Assembly: GCA_035527835.1 (NCBI GenBank)
Contig: DATKZS010000098.1
Location: 1 to 38,146, forward strand
Length of the DNA: 38,146 bases
Reading direction: 5' to 3'
Source of the DNA: DATKZS01 sp035527835 [NCBI: bacterium]
Lineage (GTDB): Bacteria; RBG-13-61-14
This document shows positions 1-8,583 of the stretch, one piece after another (position 1 is the stretch's first letter; each line of letters starts with the position of its first letter). The notes under the pieces are model-generated. The model worked only from the letters and a program-made list of their open reading frames with translations. It did no database searches and was not told the origin of the DNA. The position numbers were made by a program, and so were the translations under genes.

Positions 1-299
1 ATTACTCATGGTCAGTGGTCCTCCTTTTCAATTAATTTTGTAAATGAGCTGATGCTAACCCATCACGCTCGGTGAGGCCACTGACCTATTTATTCATGAT
101 GGCTTGGCGGTTCTCCGGTCCGTTTATTTTGGACAGCACTGACAGGATTTACAGGATGAAAAAGAAAGAGTAACCGGGGTCTTCCGAAAATCCTGTAAAT
201 CCTGTAAATCCTGTCTTCAAATTCTTTAATCGTACTTGGGGGCATCGCGTTTATTATAAAGCTGGGCCAAGCCTCACGCCTTACGCCTCAAGCCCCTTC
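1..299. other. Intergenic region downstream of dnaE, with possible start of a leftward gene
   Basis: No complete gene is visible. At the extreme left a minus-strand ATG at position 9 (first codons Met-Ser-Asn) is preceded by GGAGG (complement of 20-24) with a 10-nt gap, so a leftward gene may begin here and run off the window. That is only three codons and is weak evidence. The 9-mer GGTCAGTGG (10-18) is repeated inverted as CCACTGACC (78-86). The rest holds the ACAGGATTT-type palindrome and the repeat next to the dnaE stop, both listed separately. Confidence 0.4.
141..215. repeat. Palindromic intergenic repeat, ACAGGATTT type
   Basis: The left arm GACAGGATTTACAGGAT (141-157) is matched perfectly by its reverse complement at 199-215 (17 of 17 nt). 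The right side carries an extra 9-nt unit (AATCCTGTA), so the arms are tandem copies of a short unit. The roughly 40-nt centre is purine-rich and unrelated. It lies between two leftward genes and could fold as a long hairpin in their transcript. It belongs to the same structural class as the palindromes near 7475, 11618, 15312, 18526, 19533 and 37839. Confidence 0.85.
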
Positions 300-302
300 T
301 CA
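267..302 (-). repeat. GGCTTGAGGCG-type tandem repeat at the dnaE stop codon
   Basis: Read on the minus strand (the sense strand of dnaE), the sequence after the TGA stop is a run of degenerate 7-12 nt units of the form GGGGCTTGAGGCG. The same repeat, in the sense orientation, follows guaA (4246-4286) and ends the gamma-carbonic anhydrase gene (8230-8269). The TGA stop of dnaE sits directly at the repeat edge. Confidence 0.7.
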
Positions 303-3300
303 CGCCGCGACCAGGCGGACCGAGTCCTCGCCGAAGAACTCGCGGAGCGCGGCGATGAGCTCGCGTCCGGGGTTGGCGCGATACTCCATGGGCAGGGCGA
401 TCAGGGTCTCGGAGCGGTCGGGGATGACCACGTGGACCACCACCTTGGCCCGTCCCTTGTGGGCCTTGAGCACGGCGCGCAGCGCCTCCACCCGCCCGGG
501 ATCGGTGTGCTGGCGGTTGACGGTGAGGTGCAGGGTCAGCGAGAGCTTTTCCGTGGCCTGGTCAAGGGGGAAAATCTCGCCGGCCAGGATTTTCGCCTTG
601 TCCTCGGAGACCTCCACCCGTCCGCGCACCAGCACCGGCTGGTCCTCGACTTCCAGATATTTCACCGCCTCGCGGTAAACGCTGGCGAACACCACGACCT
701 CGACGCTGCCCTTGAGATCGCTTACGGTGATGAAGGCCATGCGCTCCTTTTTCTTGGAGATGTGTTCCTTGCGGGCGGTGACCATGCCTCCGACCAGGAC
801 CTCCTGTCCGGTGGTGAGGAAGGGGACGTTGGTGGTGTCCACGATCCCGAACATCTTCATGGTCTCCTCGAAGCGGGCCAGGGGATGGCCGGTGAGGTAA
901 AAGCCCAGCGCCTCTTTTTCGTGGGCCAGCAATTCGCGGGAAGAAAACGGCTGGACCTCAGGATAATTCCCGTCCATGAAGGAACCGGCCTCGCCCTCGC
1001 CAAGCATGTCAAAGAGACTGGTCTGGCCGGCCTCGCGGTCGGCGAGCGCCTGGTGGCCCTGCTCGAGCGCCGGGTCAATGGCCGCCAGGAGCTGGGCCCG
1101 GTGCGCGCCCATGTTGTCGAACGCCCCGGCCTTGATCAGGTTCTCGATGGTCCTTCGGTTCACGCGCTTTAAGTCCGCTCGTCCGCAGAAATCGAAGAGG
1201 GACTTGAAGGGGGCTGCCTGGTCGCGGGCCTCGACCACGGCCTCGACCGCGCTCTTGCCCACGCCCTTGACCGCTCCGAGCCCGAAGCGGATGGTTTCGC
1301 CGCGGGCGCGGAAGTCCCACGAGCCCGTGTTCACGTGGGGCGGCTCGACCTTGATCCCCTTCTCCTCGGCCTCGCGCCAGTACTTGAGCACCTTCTCGTC
1401 GTCGCTCATTTCCATGGTGAGCAGGGCGGCCAGGAATTCGACCGGGTAGTGGGCCTTGAGCCAGGCGGTCTGATAGGCCACGTAAGCATAGGCGGCGGCG
1501 TGCGACTTGTTGAAGCCGTACTTGGCGAACTGGGCCATGTCCTCCCATACCTGCCCGGCCTTTTTTTCCGAGACCTTGTTCCTGGCCGCGCCCTTCAAGA
1601 ACTTGTCCTGCTGCGCCTCCATCAGCTCCTTGATCTTCTTGCCCATGGCCTTGCGCAGGGTGTCGGCCTCCCCCATGGTGTAGCCGGCGAGGCTCGCGGC
1701 GATCTGCATGACCTGCTCCTGGTAAACCAGCACGCCGTAGGTCTCCTTGAGCGCCTCCTCCATCTGCGGCAGCGCGTACTCCACCTTTTCCCGGCCGTGC
1801 TTTCGGTCAATGAACTTGTCAATCTGGTTCATAGGCCCGGGCCGGTAGAGCGCGACCATGGCGATCAGCTCCTCGAACTTGTTGGGCACCAGCCGCACCA
1901 GCAGGTCCTTCATGCCCGAGCTTTCAAGCTGGAACACTCCCCCGGTGTCGCCGGCGGCCAGGAGCTTGTAGGCGGCCTCGTCGTCCATGCTGAGTTTGCT
2001 CACGTCCACGTCCCGGCCGCGGTTCTCCTTGATCATCTCGACGCAGTAGCGGATCTGGGTGAGCGTTTTAAGGCCGAGCAGGTCGAACTTGATGAGTCCG
2101 ACCTTTTCCACGGACTTCATGTCGTACTGGGCGACCACGCCGCCTTCCTTGGGGTCCCGGTACAGGGGCAGGTACTCGATCAGGGGCCGGTCGGAGATGA
2201 CCACGCCGGCGGCGTGGGTGGAGGCGTGGCGGGCGACTCCCTCCAGGACCTCGGCCAGGGTCAGGAGCTCGTCCACCTTGGAGTCCTGCTCGCGCATCTC
2301 TTTGAGGCGCGGCTCCTGGTTCATGGCCTCGGCCAGGGTCATGTTGATGGCGGCGGGGATGAGCTTGGCGATCCTGTCCACCTCGCCATAGGGCACGCCG
2401 AGGACGCGGCCCACGTCGCGGACCGCGGCCCGGGCCTTCATGGTGCCGAAGGTGATGATCTGGGCCACGTACTCGGATCCGCCGTAGCGCTCGGTCACGT
2501 ACTTGAGCACCTCCTCCCGCCGCTCCTGGCAGAAGTCGGTGTCTATGTCCGGCATCTCGCGGCGCTCGGGGTTTAAAAAGCGCTCGAAGATGAGGCCGTA
2601 GGCGAGCGGGTTCAGGTCGGTGATGCCGAGGCAGTAGGAGACCAGGCTGCCGGCGGCCGAGCCGCGGCCCGGTCCCACCGAGATGTGGTGGCGCTTGGCC
2701 CAGTTGATGAAGTCGGAGACGATCATGAAATAGCCGGCGAAGCCCATCTTCTTGATGACGGAGAGCTCGTAGGCCAGCCGCTCCTTGTATTCGGGCTGGC
2801 GCTCCGCGAAGCGGGGGTCGGAGGCATGGATCCCGGCCAGCCGCTCCTCGAAGCCGCGCTCGGCCTCGGCCGCCAGCACGTCCTCCAACGCCATGCCGCC
2901 CTCGGTCGGGAAGCGCGGGAAGTGCTTGGCCTCGAAGTTCCACTCCAGGTTGCAGCGGTTGGCGATCTCCAGGGTGTTGGTGATGGCCTCGGGCAGCTCG
3001 GCGAACTTCTCCTTCATCTCGCCGGGCGAGCGGAAGTAGAACTCGTCCGTGCTCATCCGCATCCTCTTGTCGTCGCTCATGGTCTTTCCGGTCTGGATGC
3101 AGAGCAGGACCTCCTGCGCGCGCGCCTGCTCGCGGGTGAGGTAGTGGCAGTCGTTGGTGGCCACGACGGGGAGCTTGAGCTTCTTGCCCAGCGCGATCAG
3201 CTCGCGGTTCACCCGGATCTGGTCGGCCAGACCGTTGTCCATGAGCTCGAGGTAGAAGCGGTTGTCGGTGAAGATGTCCTTGAGCCGCGCCGCGGCCATG

Positions 3301-3764
3301 ACCGCTTTCTCCTGGTCCTCCTCCAGCAGGGCGGACGCCACCTCGCCTTTGAGGCAGCCGGAGAGCGCGATCAGGCCCTCGTTGCATTCGCCCAGCAGCT
3401 CGAAGTCTATGCGCGGCTTGTAATAAAAGCCTTCCATGAAGCCCGCGCTCACCATGCGGCACAGGTTCTGGTAGCCCTTGTGGTTCTTGCACAACAGCGT
3501 GAGATGGTGGCCGACCTGGTCCCGGTCCTTCCTGCTGTGCGGCGCCACGTAGACCTCGCAGCCGACGATCGGCTTGATCCCCTTCTTCTTGGCCTCGTTG
3601 TAAAAATGCACGGCGCCGAACATGACCCCGTGGTCGGTCATGGCCACCGCCGGCATCTGGAAAGTCTCCGCCCGCTCGATCAGCTCCGGAATCCGGATCA
3701 TCCCGTCGAGCAGGCTGTACTCGGTGTGGACGTGAAGATGGACGAACTCGGCAACTCGAAGCAT
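300..3764 (-). CDS. dnaE: DNA polymerase III subunit alpha
   Basis: This is the replicative polymerase of the cytoplasmic DNA polymerase III holoenzyme. The 1154-residue product has the normal DnaE length and layout. An N-terminal PHP domain begins with HLHVHTEYSLLDG near residue 9. The palm carries the catalytic motif PDIDTDF with Asp406 and Asp408. A helix-hairpin-helix segment around ALYRPGPMNQIDKF is followed by a C-terminal OB fold (about 990-1070) and a tau-binding tail. It is DnaE type, not PolC, because no exonuclease domain is inserted. The ATG at 3764 is preceded by AAGGAG on the minus strand with about 9 nt spacing, which supports this start. It is transcribed alone here: the next leftward gene, if any, begins outside the window, and the upstream neighbour is divergent. 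The stop codon touches the GGCTTGAGG-type repeat. Confidence 0.98.
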   Translation of the reverse strand: MLRVAEFVHLHVHTEYSLLDGMIRIPELIERAETFQMPAVAMTDHGVMFGAVHFYNEAKKKGIKPIVGCEVYVAPHSRKDRDQVGHHLTLLCKNHKGYQNLCRMVSAGFMEGFYYKPRIDFELLGECNEGLIALSGCLKGEVASALLEEDQEKAVMAAARLKDIFTDNRFYLELMDNGLADQIRVNRELIALGKKLKLPVVATNDCHYLTREQARAQEVLLCIQTGKTMSDDKRMRMSTDEFYFRSPGEMKEKFAELPEAITNTLEIANRCNLEWNFEAKHFPRFPTEGGMALEDVLAAEAERGFEERLAGIHASDPRFAERQPEYKERLAYELSVIKKMGFAGYFMIVSDFINWAKRHHISVGPGRGSAAGSLVSYCLGITDLNPLAYGLIFERFLNPERREMPDIDTDFCQERREEVLKYVTERYGGSEYVAQIITFGTMKARAAVRDVGRVLGVPYGEVDRIAKLIPAAINMTLAEAMNQEPRLKEMREQDSKVDELLTLAEVLEGVARHASTHAAGVVISDRPLIEYLPLYRDPKEGGVVAQYDMKSVEKVGLIKFDLLGLKTLTQIRYCVEMIKENRGRDVDVSKLSMDDEAAYKLLAAGDTGGVFQLESSGMKDLLVRLVPNKFEELIAMVALYRPGPMNQIDKFIDRKHGREKVEYALPQMEEALKETYGVLVYQEQVMQIAASLAGYTMGEADTLRKAMGKKIKELMEAQQDKFLKGAARNKVSEKKAGQVWEDMAQFAKYGFNKSHAAAYAYVAYQTAWLKAHYPVEFLAALLTMEMSDDEKVLKYWREAEEKGIKVEPPHVNTGSWDFRARGETIRFGLGAVKGVGKSAVEAVVEARDQAAPFKSLFDFCGRADLKRVNRRTIENLIKAGAFDNMGAHRAQLLAAIDPALEQGHQALADREAGQTSLFDMLGEGEAGSFMDGNYPEVQPFSSRELLAHEKEALGFYLTGHPLARFEETMKMFGIVDTTNVPFLTTGQEVLVGGMVTARKEHISKKKERMAFITVSDLKGSVEVVVFASVYREAVKYLEVEDQPVLVRGRVEVSEDKAKILAGEIFPLDQATEKLSLTLHLTVNRQHTDPGRVEALRAVLKAHKGRAKVVVHVVIPDRSETLIALPMEYRANPGRELIAALREFFGEDSVRLVAA

Positions 3765-3789
3765 TAAGTCAATCTCCTTTTTATTTCAA

Positions 3790-3816
3790 CCAAAGGCGCA
3801 AAGAACGCCAAGGAAG
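3790..3816. repeat. Single arm of the CGCAAAGAACGCCAAGGA repeat
   Basis: The segment reads CAAAGGCGCAAAGAACGCCAAGGAAG and matches the arm units of the palindromes at 11618 and 37839, but no inverted partner is seen nearby. It lies in the 5' leader of dnaE, just upstream of its ribosome binding site, and looks like a solo or decayed copy. Confidence 0.5.
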
Positions 3817-3970
3817 AAAATGATCATCGTCGTTCGCGCTCAATCGCTCGCCAGGGTCTATATGGCCCCCGGGCTTTCGTCAAATTTTAATATTCTATCA
3901 ATGGCGGCTGCCGCGAGCAAGATAAAAAAATTCGCGCGACCTGGCCCCGGCCCTTGCCCCAATTTTCTCC

Positions 3971-3999
3971 TTGAAGGTATCATATGAGTGATATAGAAT
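3971..3999 (+). promoter_or_regulatory. Putative sigma-70 promoter for the antitoxin-like gene
   Basis: TTGAAG (3971-3976) and TAGAAT (3994-3999) are separated by 17 nt. Transcription would start near 4006, just before the GGAGG at 4009-4013. That excludes the upstream ATG at 3984 and supports translation from 4023. The motif match is good for the -10 box and moderate for the -35 box. Confidence 0.45.
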
Positions 4000-4022
4000 A
4001 TAGCAAAGGGAGGTGCGGGACG

Positions 4023-4232
4023 ATGGCGAATCTTCATGAGCGGTTCCTGGTGGACGAGCAAGGCAAGCGTGTGGGCGTGGTCCTGGAAATGAAGGCCTAT
4101 CGCAAGGTCCTCTCCGCCCTCGAAGAACTCGAGTCCATCCGCGCCTACGACGCGGCCAAGCTCTCCGGCGACGCCTCCCTCCCCTTTGCCCGGGCCGTGG
4201 CCGAAATCGAGCGGAGAAAGAAATCGAAGTGA
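4023..4232 (+). CDS. Small antitoxin-like protein (Phd/RelB-like), orphan
   Basis: The product is 69 residues from the ATG at 4023. I chose this start because AAAGGGAGG ends 9 nt upstream; an in-frame ATG at 3984 lies before the likely transcription start. The N-terminal third reads as two or three short strands (ERFLVDEQGKRVGVVLEMKAY) followed by helices (KVLSALEELESIRAYDAAK), and the tail is basic (ERRKKSK). This layout resembles short Phd/YefM/RelB-type antitoxins that bind DNA through the N-terminus and their toxin through the helical C-terminus. No toxin ORF follows: the next gene is the convergent guaA. It could be a solitary regulator, an antitoxin whose partner was lost, or an unrelated small protein. 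The family call is by resemblance only. Confidence 0.7.
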   Translation: MANLHERFLVDEQGKRVGVVLEMKAYRKVLSALEELESIRAYDAAKLSGDASLPFARAVAEIERRKKSK

Positions 4233-4245
4233 CTTACCGCTGAAC

Positions 4246-4286
4246 CCTGAGCCTCAAGCCCCAAGCCCCACGCCCCACGCCTCTCA
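4246..4286 (-). repeat. GGGGCTTGAGGC-type tandem repeat at the guaA stop codon
   Basis: On the guaA sense strand, the sequence right after the TAA stop is GAGAGGCGTGGGGCGTGG and continues with GGGGCTTGGGGCTTGAGGC. It is the same degenerate unit, in the same orientation relative to the gene, as after dnaE and at the end of the gamma-carbonic anhydrase gene. It fills nearly all of the 54-nt space between the two convergent genes. Confidence 0.7.
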
Positions 4287-5873
4287 TTACTCCCACTCGA
4301 TCGTGGCCGGCGGCTTTGATGAGATGTCGTAGACCACGCGGTTGATCCCTTTGACCTCGTTGATGATGCGGCTGGCGATGCGGCTAAGGAGCGGGTGCGG
4401 GAGGTCGGCGTAGTCCGCGGTCATTCCGTCCACGCTCTTGACCGCGCGGATGGCGGCCACGTTCTCGTAGGTCCGCTCGTCGCCCATGACGCCCACGGAG
4501 CGCACGGGCAGGAGCACGGTGAAGTACTGCCAGATTTCGCGCTTTCCCTCCCAGGCCTCGATCTCGGCGGTGGCGATGGCGTCGGCCTTGCGCAGGACCT
4601 CGAGCCGCTTCCTGGTGATCTCGCCCAGGCAGCGCACGGCGAGTCCGGGTCCGGGGAACGGCTGGCGCCAGACCAGCGTATCCGGCAGCCCCAGCTTGAG
4701 GCCCAGCTCGCGGACCTCGTCCTTGAACAACTCCCGAAGCGGCTCGACCAGGGAGAGGCGCATGCGCTCCGGCAGGCCGCCCACGTTGTGGTGGCTCTTG
4801 ATGGTGGCCGACGGGCCCTTGAAGCTCGTGCTCTCGATCACGTCCGGGTACAGCGTGCCCTGGCCCAGGAACTCGACGCCGGGAATGCCCTTGGCCGCTT
4901 CCTCGAACACCTCGATGAACACCCGGCCGATGGCCTTGCGCTTCTCCTCCGGGTCCTCAATGCCCTTGAGAGCGTCCAGAAATTTCTTAGACGCGTCCAC
5001 CGCCTTGAGCTTGATGCGGAAGTTGTCGCCAAACAGCCTGACCACGCCCTCGGCCTCGTTTTGCCGGAGCAGCCCGTTGTCCACGAAGATGCAGGTGAGC
5101 TGATCAGCGACGGCCCGGTGGGTGAGCACGGCGGCCACCGACGAGTCCACCCCGCCGGACAGACCCATGATCAGCCCCGCGCTCCCCACCTTCTCCTTGA
5201 TCCGCGCGACCGACTGCGTGATGAAGCTCTCCATGGTCCAGTCGCCCGCGCAGCCGGCGATCTTGAACAGGAAGTTATGGAGGATCTCCTTGCCCCGCGG
5301 CGTGTGCGCGACCTCGGGATGGAACTGGACGGCCCAGAGGCGGCGCGCGGCATTCTTCATGGCCGCGATAGGGGAGTTGCTCGTATGGGCGATGGGCACG
5401 AAGCCGGGCGGGATCTTTTTGATGCGGTCGCCGTGGCTCATCCAGACGCGCACGCCGCCGCCGGCGCCGTCGTGGTGGAGCTTGGTCGCGTCCGCGCCGG
5501 TGGGCCCTCCGGCCGCGATGCCGGCAAAGAGGTCGGAGCCGTCGTCAATGATGAGCTCGGCCGGCCCGTACTCGCGCTCGGATGATTTCTCGACCGCGCC
5601 GCCCAGCACCTGGGCCATGAGCTGGAGCCCGTAACAAATTCCGAGCACCGGCACGCCCATCTCGAACACCCCGGCCGCGCACCGTGGCGAGTCCGGATCG
5701 AGCACGCTGGCCGGGCCGCCCGAAAGGATCACGGCCCGGGGATCGAAAGCGCGCACGTCGGCCGGCGCCATGGTGCAGGGATGGATCTCGCAAAACACCT
5801 TGAGCTCGCGCACCCGGCGCGCGATCAGCATGGTGTACTGCGAGCCGAAGTCGAGGATCAGGACTTTTTCCAT
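4287..5873 (-). CDS. guaA: GMP synthase, glutamine-hydrolysing
   Basis: The enzyme converts XMP to GMP in the cytoplasm, using glutamine amide nitrogen and ATP. The 528-residue product starts at [16 protein letters not shown] (ATG at 5873); the frame stays open further upstream, but that part overlaps guaB and has no GuaA similarity. The class I amidotransferase domain comes first, with nucleophile Cys80 in VLGICYGLQ and the His-Glu pair in QFHPEVAHT. It is followed by the ATP-pyrophosphatase domain with P-loop SGGVDSS and by the C-terminal dimerisation domain ending in PPATIEWE. The length is typical. It lies 14 nt downstream of guaB, so both are probably one transcript. AGGAG precedes the start at a rather long spacing of about 11 nt. 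The last two steps of GMP synthesis are therefore co-encoded. Confidence 0.98.
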   Translation of the reverse strand: MEKVLILDFGSQYTMLIARRVRELKVFCEIHPCTMAPADVRAFDPRAVILSGGPASVLDPDSPRCAAGVFEMGVPVLGICYGLQLMAQVLGGAVEKSSEREYGPAELIIDDGSDLFAGIAAGGPTGADATKLHHDGAGGGVRVWMSHGDRIKKIPPGFVPIAHTSNSPIAAMKNAARRLWAVQFHPEVAHTPRGKEILHNFLFKIAGCAGDWTMESFITQSVARIKEKVGSAGLIMGLSGGVDSSVAAVLTHRAVADQLTCIFVDNGLLRQNEAEGVVRLFGDNFRIKLKAVDASKKFLDALKGIEDPEEKRKAIGRVFIEVFEEAAKGIPGVEFLGQGTLYPDVIESTSFKGPSATIKSHHNVGGLPERMRLSLVEPLRELFKDEVRELGLKLGLPDTLVWRQPFPGPGLAVRCLGEITRKRLEVLRKADAIATAEIEAWEGKREIWQYFTVLLPVRSVGVMGDERTYENVAAIRAVKSVDGMTADYADLPHPLLSRIASRIINEVKGINRVVYDISSKPPATIEWE

Positions 5874-5887
5874 GAATGGGGGAGCTC

Positions 5888-7393
5888 CTATTCCATCCGG
5901 TAGTTGGGCGCTTCCTTGGTGATGATGACGTCGTGGACGTGGGACTCGCGCATGGCTTGGAGGGAGATGCGCATGAAGCGGGCCTTCAAGCGGAGCTCGG
6001 CGATGCTGCGGCATCCGGTGTAGCCCATGCCGGATTTGAGCCCGCCCACGAGCTGGTAGATCACGGCGGAAAGCGGCCCGCGGTAGGGGACTCTTCCCTC
6101 GATGCCCTCGGGCACGAGCTTGCCCAGCGCCAGTCCGTTCGGCTCGCCGGCCTCGGCCAGGATGTCCTCCACGCACACGGCCTGGCCATAGCGCATGGCG
6201 GAGCCGTCGCGCATGGCGCCCAGGCTCCCCATGCCGCGGTAGACCTTGTAGCTGCGGCCCTGGTACAGGATCATCTCGCCGGGCGACTCGTCGGTGCCGG
6301 CGAACATGGAGCCGATCATGACGGAGCTCGCGCCGGCGGCGATGGCCTTGGTGACGTCTCCGCTGTACTTGACGCCGCCGTCGGCGATGACGGGCACGCG
6401 GTGCTGCTCGGCGGCCTTGGCGCAGGCGGCGACGGCGGTGATCTGGGGCACGCCCACGCCGGCGACGATGCGGGTGGTGCAGATGGAGCCGGGTCCGATG
6501 CCGACCTTGACCGCGTCCACGCCGGCCTCGATCAGCGCCAGCGCGCCGTCGGCGGTGCCCACGTTGCCGGCGATCAGCTCGGCCTGGGGGTGCTCGCGCC
6601 TGATGGCCTTGACCTGTTGGATCACGCCCCTGGAATGGCCGTGGGCGGTGTCCACGCAGATCACGTCGGCGCCGGCTTCGAGCAGCAGGCCGCAGCGCTT
6701 GAGCTCGGCCGGTCCCACTCCCACGGCCGCGCCCACGCGGAGCCGTCCGTACTCGTCCTTGACCGCGAACGGATGCTTCTCCGTCTTCTCGATGTCCTTT
6801 AACGTGATCAGCCCGATCAGCTTGCCCTTCTTGTCCACCACCGGCAGCTTCTCGATCTTGTACTTGTGCAGCAGCTCCTTGCTCTCGGGAAGCGTGATGC
6901 CCTCGCTCACGGTATGCAGCTTGGCCCGCGGCGTCATCAGGGACTTGACCTTGAGGTCCAGGTTCTTCTCGAAGCGGATGTCGCGGTTGGTGAGCAGGCC
7001 GATGAGCTTGCCGCCCTTGGTCACGGGCACGCCGGAGATGCCGCGGCTGCGCATGATCTTCATGGCTTCGATCAGCTTCTGGTCCGGGTCAACCGAAATC
7101 GGGTCCACGATCATGCCCGACTCGAACTTCTTGACCTTCTTCACCTCGGCCGCCTGGGCCTCGGGGGAGAGGTTCTTGTGGATGAAGCCGAGCCCGCCCT
7201 GCTGCGCCATCACAATGGCCGCGCGCGCCTCCGTCACCGTGTCCATGGCCGCCGACACCAGCGGCACCGCGAGCTCGATGTTGCGCGTCAGCCGCGTCCG
7301 GGTGTCAACGTCCGACGCCACCGCCTCGGAGTAGGCCGGGATGAGCAGAACGTCGTCGAAAGTAAGGCCTTCCTTGAGATCCAAGTCCAACAT
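5888..7393 (-). CDS. guaB: Inosine-5'-monophosphate dehydrogenase
   Basis: The enzyme oxidises IMP to XMP with NAD+, the committed step to guanine nucleotides. The 501-residue product has the full architecture: an N-terminal TIM-barrel part ([14 protein letters not shown]), a paired CBS-domain insert at about residues 95-205, and the catalytic loop [16 protein letters not shown] with its active-site cysteine. The GGVKYSGD and [11 protein letters not shown] segments form the IMP site, and the flap region contains [16 protein letters not shown] lies 8 nt before the ATG on the minus strand. It is the first gene of the guaBA operon. Upstream, between guaB and a divergent gene, is a 77-nt palindrome that would lie in or near its promoter region. 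Confidence 0.98.
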   Translation of the reverse strand: MLDLDLKEGLTFDDVLLIPAYSEAVASDVDTRTRLTRNIELAVPLVSAAMDTVTEARAAIVMAQQGGLGFIHKNLSPEAQAAEVKKVKKFESGMIVDPISVDPDQKLIEAMKIMRSRGISGVPVTKGGKLIGLLTNRDIRFEKNLDLKVKSLMTPRAKLHTVSEGITLPESKELLHKYKIEKLPVVDKKGKLIGLITLKDIEKTEKHPFAVKDEYGRLRVGAAVGVGPAELKRCGLLLEAGADVICVDTAHGHSRGVIQQVKAIRREHPQAELIAGNVGTADGALALIEAGVDAVKVGIGPGSICTTRIVAGVGVPQITAVAACAKAAEQHRVPVIADGGVKYSGDVTKAIAAGASSVMIGSMFAGTDESPGEMILYQGRSYKVYRGMGSLGAMRDGSAMRYGQAVCVEDILAEAGEPNGLALGKLVPEGIEGRVPYRGPLSAVIYQLVGGLKSGMGYTGCRSIAELRLKARFMRISLQAMRESHVHDVIITKEAPNYRME

Positions 7394-7695
7394 GGCCGAT
7401 CTCCTTTTTTCACGGGGGCCCAGACCCCCGGGCTACTGACATCAAGCAGGCATGAGTCTGCTTGTATTTTTTTTGCCGCAGATGAACGCAGATGAACCCA
7501 GATAAAAAAATATTCCACAATTATCTGCGTTCATCTGCGTTCATCTGCGGCTTTTTCATTCTTCCATAACTTTGTTTGCAGCCAATGGCCGCGCCGTGAC
7601 CGGGATTGCCAACCAGCGCCGGATGAAGATAAAATTAAGGCTTAAATATAGCGTCTTTCGCAAGGCCGCGCAACCGCGCGGCGAAAGGAGAGTCC
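7394..7695. other. Divergent intergenic region between guaB and the gamma-carbonic anhydrase gene
   Basis: This 302-nt spacer must contain both divergent promoters. I see no clear -35/-10 pair. It holds GGGGGCCCAGACCCCCGGGCTACTGA near 7414-7440 in two short GC-rich pieces, then the GCAGATGAAC palindrome (7475-7551, listed separately). An AT-rich stretch (7625-7660) precedes the rightward gene. No tRNA-like or protein-coding segment is visible. Confidence 0.5.
7475..7551. repeat. Palindromic intergenic repeat, GCAGATGAAC type
   Basis: Two 31-nt arms (7475-7505 and 7521-7551) are inverted copies with one mismatch, separated by a 15-nt AT-rich loop. Each arm is three tandem copies of a 10-nt unit, GCAGATGAAC. 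The right arm is followed by CTTTTT, so the rightward strand looks like an intrinsic terminator, but no rightward gene ends here. The element lies between divergent genes. A close relative is at 18526-18605. Confidence 0.9.
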
Positions 7696-8241
7696 ATGAA
7701 CAAATTCGGCCCTGGTGTTTACCTGCACCCCGCCGCGGTGGTGATCGGAGACGTGGAGGTCGGCGAGTATTCGAGCCTGTGGCCGTGCGCGGTGGCGAGG
7801 GCGGACTTTGAGCGCATCCGGATCGGCCGGTTCAGCTCGATCCAGGACTGCTGCGTTCTGCACGCGGCGCCGGGGGCCCCGGTGGAGGTGGGCGATTTCG
7901 TGACGGTGGGCCACGGGGCCATGCTTCACGGGTGCACGGTGGAGGACTCGTGCATCGTCAGCCTGAACGCGGTGATCATGGACCGGGCGGTGATCGGGAA
8001 AGGCTCGATCGTGGCGGCGGGCGCGGTGGTGCGGGAGAACACCAGGGTGCCGCCGGGGTCTCTGGTGGTGGGCGTGCCGGGGCGGATCAAGAGCGGGCGG
8101 CCGGGCCAGGAGGAGCAGAACCGCATGAGCGCGGTCTCCTATTGCGCGCTGGCGCAGGCGTACCTTTCGGGCAAGGACAGGATCGAGGCCGACGAGCTGA
8201 TGAGGAAGATGGCACGGATCAATAAGGCGGCTGGGGCTTGA
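7696..8241 (+). CDS. Gamma-carbonic anhydrase family protein
   Basis: The 181-residue cytoplasmic protein is a left-handed beta-helix built of hexapeptide repeats through about residue 150, with a C-terminal helix. The three metal-ligand histidines of the family are visible as His56 (QDCCVLH), His73 and His78 (VGHGAMLHG), and QD at 50-51 matches the conserved pair before the first ligand. The family reversibly hydrates CO2 or, as in the PaaY/YrdA group, acts on related substrates, so the substrate is not certain. AAAGGAG lies 6 nt before the ATG. The last codons and TGA stop are formed by a GGGGCTTGAGGC-type repeat, so the C-terminal Ala-Gly-Ala comes from repeat sequence. It appears to be a single-gene unit. 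Confidence 0.93.
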   Translation: MNKFGPGVYLHPAAVVIGDVEVGEYSSLWPCAVARADFERIRIGRFSSIQDCCVLHAAPGAPVEVGDFVTVGHGAMLHGCTVEDSCIVSLNAVIMDRAVIGKGSIVAAGAVVRENTRVPPGSLVVGVPGRIKSGRPGQEEQNRMSAVSYCALAQAYLSGKDRIEADELMRKMARINKAAGA

Positions 8242-8269
8242 GGCTCGGGGCTTGAGGCTTGGGGCTTGA
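8230..8269 (+). repeat. GGGGCTTGAGGC-type tandem repeat containing a stop codon
   Basis: Three near-identical units, GGGGCTTGAGGCTC, GGGGCTTGAGGCTT and GGGGCTTGATT, follow one another. The TGA of the first unit is the stop codon of the gamma-carbonic anhydrase gene. The TTGATT of the last unit forms the -35 box of a strong candidate promoter. It is the third sense-oriented, 3'-end copy of this repeat in the window. Confidence 0.75.
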
Positions 8270-8294
8270 TTCAGCATGGATCGTGGATTATAGT
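8266..8294 (+). promoter_or_regulatory. Sigma-70-like promoter giving a near-leaderless transcript
   Basis: TTGATT (8266-8271), a 17-nt spacer and TATAGT (8289-8294) make a good promoter. The expected start near 8301 is only about 5 nt before the ATG at 8306, and no Shine-Dalgarno sequence precedes that ATG. It probably drives the small membrane protein, the protease and perhaps the whole transporter operon. Confidence 0.55.
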
Positions 8295-8305
8295 TCTTAT
8301 TTAAC

Positions 8306-8569
8306 ATGGGCGAAAACGAACAGAAGCCGGGGACGGAGGGGTCGGCGGCCTCGATTGACGCCATGCAATGGGTATGGCTGGGGCTGGGGGCGGTGATGGC
8401 GGTGGTTGGCGGCTCGCTGAAGGCCCGTGACGTCATGGTTTCGCCGGCGGTTTTCGAGTACGTATTTTTCTCGGGTTCTTCTTATATCCTCATGGTTGCC
8501 GGCCTTGCACTCACCATCATCGCGCTGGGTTATGATCTGGTGTTCGGGTCCGGCGGCGAAGATTCGTAA
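8306..8569 (+). CDS. Small two-helix membrane protein, unknown function
   Basis: The 87-residue product has a polar, Gly/Glu-rich N-terminus (about 20 residues). A first hydrophobic helix follows at about 26-41 (VWLGLGAVMAVVGGSL), then a short polar loop, and a second helix at about 60-77 (LMVAGLALTIIALGYDLVF). It ends with a charged tail. I do not recognise a family. It is followed after 14 nt by the HtrA-like protease gene, so it may be a partner or membrane regulator in that operon. No ribosome binding site is visible; the promoter position suggests leaderless translation. Reading-frame integrity and the clean two-helix pattern argue that it is real. Confidence 0.7.
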   Translation: MGENEQKPGTEGSAASIDAMQWVWLGLGAVMAVVGGSLKARDVMVSPAVFEYVFFSGSSYILMVAGLALTIIALGYDLVFGSGGEDS

Positions 8570-8583
8570 TCTTCCGGGAGACA

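Noticed and set aside
1335-2576. Rightward 413-codon frame opposite dnaE
   Set aside because: It is antisense to conserved polymerase domains, and composition indicates a shadow frame.
3984-4022. N-terminal extension of the antitoxin-like gene from ATG 3984
   Set aside because: It overlaps the candidate -10 box, has no ribosome binding site, and a strong GGAGG serves ATG 4023.
7475-7551. Possible CRISPR array because of tandem units
   Set aside because: Units are about 10 nt, contiguous and inverted in the second half, without spacers; this is a palindrome.
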